Program-made: the position numbers and the translations under genes
In this document: positions 59,838 to 64,000 of the stretch, in pieces
Numbering within the stretch: the first letter of the stretch is position 1
Layout of the letters: every line of letters starts with the position of its first letter
DNA from: Chloroflexota bacterium
GTDB taxonomy: Bacteria > Chloroflexota > Dehalococcoidia > Lucifugimonadales > UBA3495
Direction of reading: 5' to 3'
DNA: 64,000 nt
Assembly (NCBI GenBank): GCA_022573285.1
Contig: JACZUF010000002.1
Location: 62,001 to 126,000 of the forward strand
Notes under the pieces: model-generated
Seen by the model: only the letters and a program-made list of their open reading frames with translations
What the model was told of the DNA's origin: nothing
The model's database searches: none

Positions 59838-60683
59838 ATGAACGTTGGAACATCGGTACCCCTGCCGGCCTACACCATCGACCCGGCATTCATGGCCAAG
59901 AAGGCCGAAGACCTGGGCTTCGAGTCCATCTGGTACGCCGAGCACGCCGCCGTGCCGGTCCACAGCGACAGTCCCTTCCCCGCCACCGGCGGCGACATCC
60001 CCTGGACCTACTCCCATTTCACCGACCCCTACATCGCCCTGGCCCGGGCCTCCGGCGCCACCACCAAGATCAGGCTGGGCACCGGCATCACCCTGGTCCC
60101 GGAGCGTAACCCGCTGCTCCTGGCCAAGGAGATCGCCAGCCTGGACCTGTTCAGCGGCGGCCGGTTCATGTTCGGCATCGGCACCGGCTGGCTCAAGGAA
60201 GAGACGGAGATGATGGGCGGCGACTTCGAACACCGCTGGACCCAGACACGGGAAGCCATTGAAGTGATGAAGTTGCTCTGGACCGAGGAAGAGGCCGAGT
60301 ACCACGGCCGGTACTTCGACTTCCCACCGGTCAAGTCCTACCCCAAGCCGCTCCAGAAGCCCTACCCGCCGATCATCCTGGGCGGCATGGCCAAGAACGT
60401 GCTGCGCCGGGTGGTGACCCACGCCGACGGCTGGCTGCCCAACCGGATCACCCCGGCGGAGGTGGAAGAGAGCCGCAAGAAGCTGGACGCCATGGCCGAA
60501 GAGGCGGGCCGCGACCCCAAGTCCATCACCATCTCGGTCTACGGCCAGGCCCCGGAACGGGACATCGTCCAGTCGCTGTTCAATGCCGGCGCCGACCGGG
60601 TGGTGGTTCGTCCCGAGCACGTGGAGACCGAGAAGGAGATGGGCGACCAATTGGAGCGCATGGCCGAAGCCGTCCTCCGCTAG
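59838..60683 (+). CDS. LLM-class F420-dependent oxidoreductase
   Basis: A 281-residue luciferase-like monooxygenase-fold protein of the F420-dependent group. Seen: FMAKKAEDLGFESIWYAEHAAVPVH (about residues 15-40), RLGTGITLVPERNPLLLAKEIASLDLFSGGRFMFGIGTGWLKEE (about 76-120) and WTEEEAEYHGRYFDFPPVKSYPKPLQKPYPPIILGG, which are the hallmark blocks. The usual phosphate-binding and F420-stacking residues appear present. It has a GGAGAG ribosome site. Placed after the hydrolase pseudogene, co-directional with MmgE/PrpD. It implies F420 in the cell, as does the Ddn-like gene at 11910. Substrate is not known. Confidence 0.9.
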   Translation: MNVGTSVPLPAYTIDPAFMAKKAEDLGFESIWYAEHAAVPVHSDSPFPATGGDIPWTYSHFTDPYIALARASGATTKIRLGTGITLVPERNPLLLAKEIASLDLFSGGRFMFGIGTGWLKEETEMMGGDFEHRWTQTREAIEVMKLLWTEEEAEYHGRYFDFPPVKSYPKPLQKPYPPIILGGMAKNVLRRVVTHADGWLPNRITPAEVEESRKKLDAMAEEAGRDPKSITISVYGQAPERDIVQSLFNAGADRVVVRPEHVETEKEMGDQLERMAEAVLR

Positions 60684-60768
60684 GCGGGCGGCGCTACAAG
60701 CGCGTTAATGTTGGGTCATCCCGGTATTGGCAGGACATTATCAGACACAACGAACGGTAACCCACATT

Positions 60769-60884
60769 CGTCATTCCGGCGAAGGCCGGAATCCAGGGAC
60801 TCCAACTTTTCATAGACGCTGCGCACTCAAAGACAAAAAGCCTGGGGAAAACCGCACTGGGTTCCGGCTTCCGCCGGAACGACG
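60769..60884. repeat. 115-bp MITE-like element, copy 2
   Basis: Ends CGTCATTCCGGCGAAGGCC and GGCTTCCGCCGGAACGACG match those of the copy at 32458-32572; length 116 bases. The interiors differ completely, so only the two end hairpins are conserved. The remaining parts of the 60684-60971 gap show nothing. Confidence 0.75.
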
Positions 60885-60971
60885 GATTTCCTATCCAAGC
60901 AAAGTTACGAGAGTCGAGTCCGAGATGACTCATAATTAAAAAGACCGACCACCCCTGAGAGGAGATAACCC

Positions 60972-62345
60972 ATGGACCGGACCACCGAAATGCTGGCGGC
61001 GTACGCCTGCCGGCTCAGTTATGAAGACCTGGGGCCCGAGACCGTGCACCAGGTCAAGCGCACCCTGGTGGACACCATGGGTTGCGCCATGGGCGGATTT
61101 GTGTCCGAGCCGGCCAAAATCGCCAGGAGCATGGCTTCTACGGTCACCAGCACCACCCCGGCGCGGGTGCTGGGCACCAACGAGTACACCTCACCGGACA
61201 TGGCCGGGTTCGCCAACGGGGTGATGGTCCGGTACCTGGACTGCAACGACTCTTATTTCTCTCCGGGCGGCGGACACCCCAGCGACATGATCCCCGCTGT
61301 GCTGGCCGTGGCCGACCCCATGGTCGCCGACGGGCGCACGGTTGTGACCTCCATCGTCCTGGCCTACGAAATCTTCTGCCGCCTCTCCGACGTGGTGGTG
61401 GCCGGCGACCTGGGCTGGGACCAGGGCATGTTCAGTGTCATCGGCGCGGCCTGCGGCGCCGGCAAGGTCCTGGGATTGGACCAAGAGCAGATGGCCCACG
61501 CCATATCCCTGGCCGTCACGCCGTCCCTGCCCCTGGCGGTAACCCGCAGCGGTGAGCTCTCCATGTGGAAGGGCTGCGCCACCGCCGCCGCCACCCGTTC
61601 CGCCATATTCGCCGCCATGCTGGCCGCCGAAGGCATGAGCGGGCCCAATGAGCCCTTCGACGGCAAACGGGGGCTCTGGGAACAAGCGGTGGGCAAACCG
61701 GTGGAGATTCCCGAATTCCCGTTGGGCGGCAGCCGGAGCGAGGACGACCCATTCCGCATCACCCAGACCATCGTGAAAAGCTACCCCTCCCAGATACACA
61801 CCCAGGCGCCAATCGGCCTGGCCATCGAGCTGGGCAAGGAGGTGGCGCTGGCCGACATCGCGTCAATCCACATCGACACCTATAAGACCGCCGCCAGCAC
61901 CGCATCCAACGAGCCGGAAAAATGGGACCCCAAGACCAGGGAGACCGCCGACCACTCCATCCCCTTCCTGGTGGCGGCCGCCCTCCAAGAAGGCGCGGTC
62001 ACCCCCGGCACCTTCACGCCCCAGGGTATCGCCGACCCCACCAAGCGCGCCACCATGGCCAAGATGACCCTGGCCGAAGACCCCGAGTTCACCGCCAAAT
62101 TCCCCTCCGAGTACAACTGCCGGATCACCATCACCGACCAATCCGGCGGGGTCCACACCGCCCATACAGCCTTCTCCAAGGGCCACAAGAACAACCCGCT
62201 GGACGACCAGGAACTGGAAGGGAAATTCCGCATCTTCGCCGCCGGAGTGCTCTCCGGCATGCAGTGCGACCGGGTCTTGGAGACCATCTGGGCGATCGAC
62301 GAGGCCGCCGATATGGACGACCTCTTCGACGGACTGGTGGTGTAG
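60972..62345 (+). CDS. MmgE/PrpD family protein
   Basis: A 457-residue protein of the MmgE/PrpD (2-methylcitrate dehydratase-like) superfamily. Seen: the N-terminal VKRTLVDTMGCAMGGF (about residues 28-43), YLDCNDSYFSPGGGHPSDMIPAVLAVAD (about 89-116), a GGGHPSDMI element typical of the family's active-site loop, and the long C-terminal lid KSYPSQIHTQAPIGLAIEL. Relatives dehydrate 2-methylcitrate, or act on iminodisuccinate or itaconate; without propionate-pathway neighbours (PrpB/PrpC) the substrate is open. GAGGAGATAACCC precedes the ATG, and the length is usual. A terminator follows. Confidence 0.88.
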   Translation: MDRTTEMLAAYACRLSYEDLGPETVHQVKRTLVDTMGCAMGGFVSEPAKIARSMASTVTSTTPARVLGTNEYTSPDMAGFANGVMVRYLDCNDSYFSPGGGHPSDMIPAVLAVADPMVADGRTVVTSIVLAYEIFCRLSDVVVAGDLGWDQGMFSVIGAACGAGKVLGLDQEQMAHAISLAVTPSLPLAVTRSGELSMWKGCATAAATRSAIFAAMLAAEGMSGPNEPFDGKRGLWEQAVGKPVEIPEFPLGGSRSEDDPFRITQTIVKSYPSQIHTQAPIGLAIELGKEVALADIASIHIDTYKTAASTASNEPEKWDPKTRETADHSIPFLVAAALQEGAVTPGTFTPQGIADPTKRATMAKMTLAEDPEFTAKFPSEYNCRITITDQSGGVHTAHTAFSKGHKNNPLDDQELEGKFRIFAAGVLSGMQCDRVLETIWAIDEAADMDDLFDGLVV

Positions 62346-62366
62346 CTAGACTGGCTAAAAGAACGA

Positions 62367-62409
62367 GAAAAACGCCCGGCGGATAATAAGTTCTCCGCCG
62401 AGCGTTTTG
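62367..62409 (+). terminator. Intrinsic terminator after MmgE/PrpD
   Basis: AAAACGCCCGGCGGA and TCTCCGCCGAGCGTTTT fold with one bulge around TAATAAGT. It lies about 20 bases past the stop and just before the convergent DUF4242 gene, so it may serve both. Confidence 0.85.
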
Positions 62410-62435
62410 CCGTTCGGACTAGCCGCCTGGCCAGG

Positions 62436-62699
62436 TTACGGAGTCAGGTCCAAAGCTTCCACGATGCCGGTGAAGGGTATACCGGCGGTCTCATTCACGT
62501 CCTTCACCAACTCCTGGCTGTCGGACTCGAACAGGCACATGCACCGGGCGTCGCCGGGAACGAAGGTGCTCCGGATATAGCGGACCGGCTTTCCTTCAGA
62601 CGTGAATTTCTGAGAAGTCTCGATCGCGGCCTTCTGCGCCGCCCCCAATTGTTCCATGGTTATTCCCGTCAGATCTCTTTCCACCATATAGACTGTCAT
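62436..62699 (-). CDS. DUF4242 (nickel-binding-like) small protein
   Basis: An 87-residue protein of the DUF4242 family: YMVERDLTGITMEQLGAAQKAAIETS (about residues 4-29), VRYIRSTFVPGDARCMCLFESDSQELVKDVNETAGIPFTGI (about 39-79). Family members form ferredoxin-like dimers, and one was described as a nickel-binding protein. Two cysteines close together (RCMCLF) are consistent with metal binding. GGAGG precedes the ATG. It shares a terminator with MmgE/PrpD and otherwise stands alone. Confidence 0.9.
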   Translation of the reverse strand: MTVYMVERDLTGITMEQLGAAQKAAIETSQKFTSEGKPVRYIRSTFVPGDARCMCLFESDSQELVKDVNETAGIPFTGIVEALDLTP

Positions 62700-63071
62700 C
62701 TCGGTTCCTCCTATCCGGTTTGTGAATCCGCCGCATCAGCGGTGTGGAGGAATGATAAAGGACCAGAAAACCTAGGACATCGGTATATGTTCCCCTCTTT
62801 TCCAGTGGAGAGTACGGCGGCATGGGAATTTATTCCCATGCCAGGGGGCTTGTCTCATAACTGTCATTCTGAGGAGTGGAGCGACGAAGAATCTCGTTTT
62901 CAGTGGAAAACCAGCGCAGAGTGAACGAGACCCCCGTTACGCTCGGGGTGACAGTGGGCGGCGTGCATGGAGCAATGCCAAGGGCCATTATTATAACCTT
63001 TGAGGTAACGTCCATCCCAATGGTAAAACAGGAGAGATAAAGCGTAGCAGGCGGGGGTTAGCGCCAGCCGG
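62700..63071. other. Spacer with a TGTCA-type inverted-repeat element
   Basis: About 370 bases with no gene. It contains the element at 62862-62953; other sequence shows nothing. Confidence 0.6.
62862..62953. repeat. TGTCA-type inverted-repeat element, copy 2
   Basis: A 92-bp element with ends TGTCATTCTGAG and CTCGGGGTGACA. Related to the copy at 53826-53927. Confidence 0.7.
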
Positions 63072-64000
63072 TCACCAGACCAATCCATGCCTGTTGGCGT
63101 AGGCGGCCGCCTCCGTGCGGTTGCCTGATTTAGTTTTGGTCAGAATGCTGGTGACGTGGTGGGCAACGGTCCTGAGGCTGATGAACAACTCGTCCGCCAC
63201 CTCTTGGTTGCTCCGGCCTTGGGCCACCAGCGTCAAGACCTCTATCTCCCTCGGTGTTAGGCCGTCCATCTGCCGGGACGGGGCTTCTTCAGCGCCTCCT
63301 CGACCCTGCCGCTGCGCCGAAACCCATTCCGCGGGGGCCAGCTCGTAAGCGGTATTGAGGTGCTCATCCGCCGCAGAATCACGTCCTTGAGACCTAAGCA
63401 GCAGGCTAAAGTTGTAGTGAGTCTCCGGGTCGCCGGGGCGTAACCTCAGAACCTCCGTGTAGTGCAATTCGGCGGCTTCAAGGTCCCCCCGTGTCTGCAA
63501 TAGGATCGCCAAGTTATTATGGGCCTCGGGATATTCGGGCTTCAGCCGGAGCGCTTCCAGATACGATGCCTCGGCATCTCCCGGCCGGGCGGCGTTTTCC
63601 AGAGCAAGGGCAAAATTGTAGTGGGCCTCGGGATAGTCGGGCTGTATTCGCAGGGCTTCCCGGTAATGGTGCTGGGCCCGCTCCGCTTGGCCCATGTCAT
63701 CCAAAAGAATGGCGAGATTGTTGTGCACTTCTGCATACTCAGGCCTAAGCCGGAGCGCCTCGGTAAAGTGATGTTCCGCCTGGCCGGTCTCGCCCACATC
63801 CCGCCGCACGTTGCCCAACCCATAGTGAGCGTCGACATACTCAGGGCGCAGCCGCAAGGCCTCCTGATAACGGTCAGCGGCCCCGTTGAGATTACCACGC
63901 GAGTACAGGAGCACTGCGTAGTTATAGTTGGCTTCGGGATACCAAGGCCGGATCTTGATCGCTTGGCGGTAATGCTCGGCCGCCTGCCCCTCCTCTCCCT
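63072..64000 (-). CDS. TPR-array LuxR-type regulator, 5' end beyond the window
   Basis: At least 309 residues of a regulator whose N-terminus is cut off at the window edge: the frame stays open to position 64000 ([20 protein letters not shown]). About seven TPR units of 34 residues ([40 protein letters not shown]) precede a linker and a C-terminal LuxR-type helix-turn-helix: [20 protein letters not shown] and [23 protein letters not shown]-LuxR proteins couple protein contact to transcription. No receiver domain is visible in the part seen. The orientation and partner genes lie outside the window. Confidence 0.87.
   Translation of the reverse strand, partial: GEEGQAAEHYRQAIKIRPWYPEANYNYAVLLYSRGNLNGAADRYQEALRLRPEYVDAHYGLGNVRRDVGETGQAEHHFTEALRLRPEYAEVHNNLAILLDDMGQAERAQHHYREALRIQPDYPEAHYNFALALENAARPGDAEASYLEALRLKPEYPEAHNNLAILLQTRGDLEAAELHYTEVLRLRPGDPETHYNFSLLLRSQGRDSAADEHLNTAYELAPAEWVSAQRQGRGGAEEAPSRQMDGLTPREIEVLTLVAQGRSNQEVADELFISLRTVAHHVTSILTKTKSGNRTEAAAYANRHGLVW

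Overview
This is a GC-rich bacterial window (roughly 60 percent G+C by eye) with about 50 protein genes, one tRNA-Glu(CTC), no rRNA and no recognisable transposase. The gene content suggests Chloroflexota, and more narrowly a SAR202/Dehalococcoidia-like catabolic lineage: F420-type oxidoreductases, paralogous Rieske dioxygenases, HpcH/HpaI aldolases, thiamine-diphosphate enzymes, an SCP-x thiolase with a DUF35 partner, MmgE/PrpD, CHAT-STAND-TPR and TPR-LuxR proteins, many short palindromic intergenic repeats and frequent GTG/TTG starts. This assignment is an inference, because no marker gene such as 16S rRNA is present.

Layout. 0-2.2 kb: D-aminoacylase-like amidohydrolase and a VOC protein. 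2.7-5.5 kb: a promoter-led two-gene unit with a divergent bacterial tubulin-like protein and a helical partner, closed by a bidirectional terminator. 5.6-12.3 kb: a hydroxyisobutyrate-dehydrogenase-like enzyme, an aldolase, a two-domain SagB-like oxidoreductase next to an enoyl-CoA hydratase, an NHL lipoprotein and a Ddn-like F420 enzyme. 12.4-25.4 kb: a signalling and surface island with two CHASE-domain histidine kinases, three response regulators, a SipW-like signal peptidase, an InlB-repeat surface protein, a TasA/camelysin-like secreted protein and three small proteins. It is bordered by tRNA-like remnants and by a 40-codon leftover of a response regulator. 25.6-29.9 kb: EVE protein, acyl-CoA ligase, DUF35 and thiolase. 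30.0-31.3 kb: a Panacea/SocA-type toxin-antitoxin pair between a small gene and a decayed copy of that gene. 31.3-36.4 kb: an alpha/beta-hydrolase lacking its nucleophile, aldolase, M20 peptidase, EamA transporter and UdgB uracil-DNA glycosylase, separated by palindromic repeats. 36.5-40.6 kb: a ring-hydroxylating dioxygenase operon (dehydrogenase, two alpha subunits, one beta subunit). 40.7-42.4 kb: a tiny zinc-finger gene and an AT-rich membrane-protein gene flanked by near-identical direct repeats, beside tRNA-Glu. 42.4-53.7 kb: cupredoxin lipoprotein, AIR-synthase-like protein, threonine dehydratase-like enzyme, DedA protein, small HTH protein, acetamidase/formamidase, two TPP enzymes, lipoprotein and SDR. 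54.1-62.7 kb: a 1,207-residue CHAT-like/STAND/TPR protein with both catalytic positions substituted, a frameshifted alpha/beta-hydrolase, LLM oxidoreductase, MmgE/PrpD and DUF4242. The end holds a TPR-LuxR regulator cut by the window edge.

Most of the window looks like a scavenging catabolic chromosome: activation and thiolysis of acyl chains, ring dihydroxylation followed by dihydrodiol oxidation, aldol cleavage, and amide or peptide hydrolysis. Regulation is carried by the 13-25 kb signalling block. The parts most likely to be undescribed are the tubulin-like pair, the SipW/InlB/CHASE-kinase operon, the Panacea pair with its unrecognised partner, and the catalytically dead CHAT-STAND protein. 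All functions below come from reading the sequence; no database search was run.
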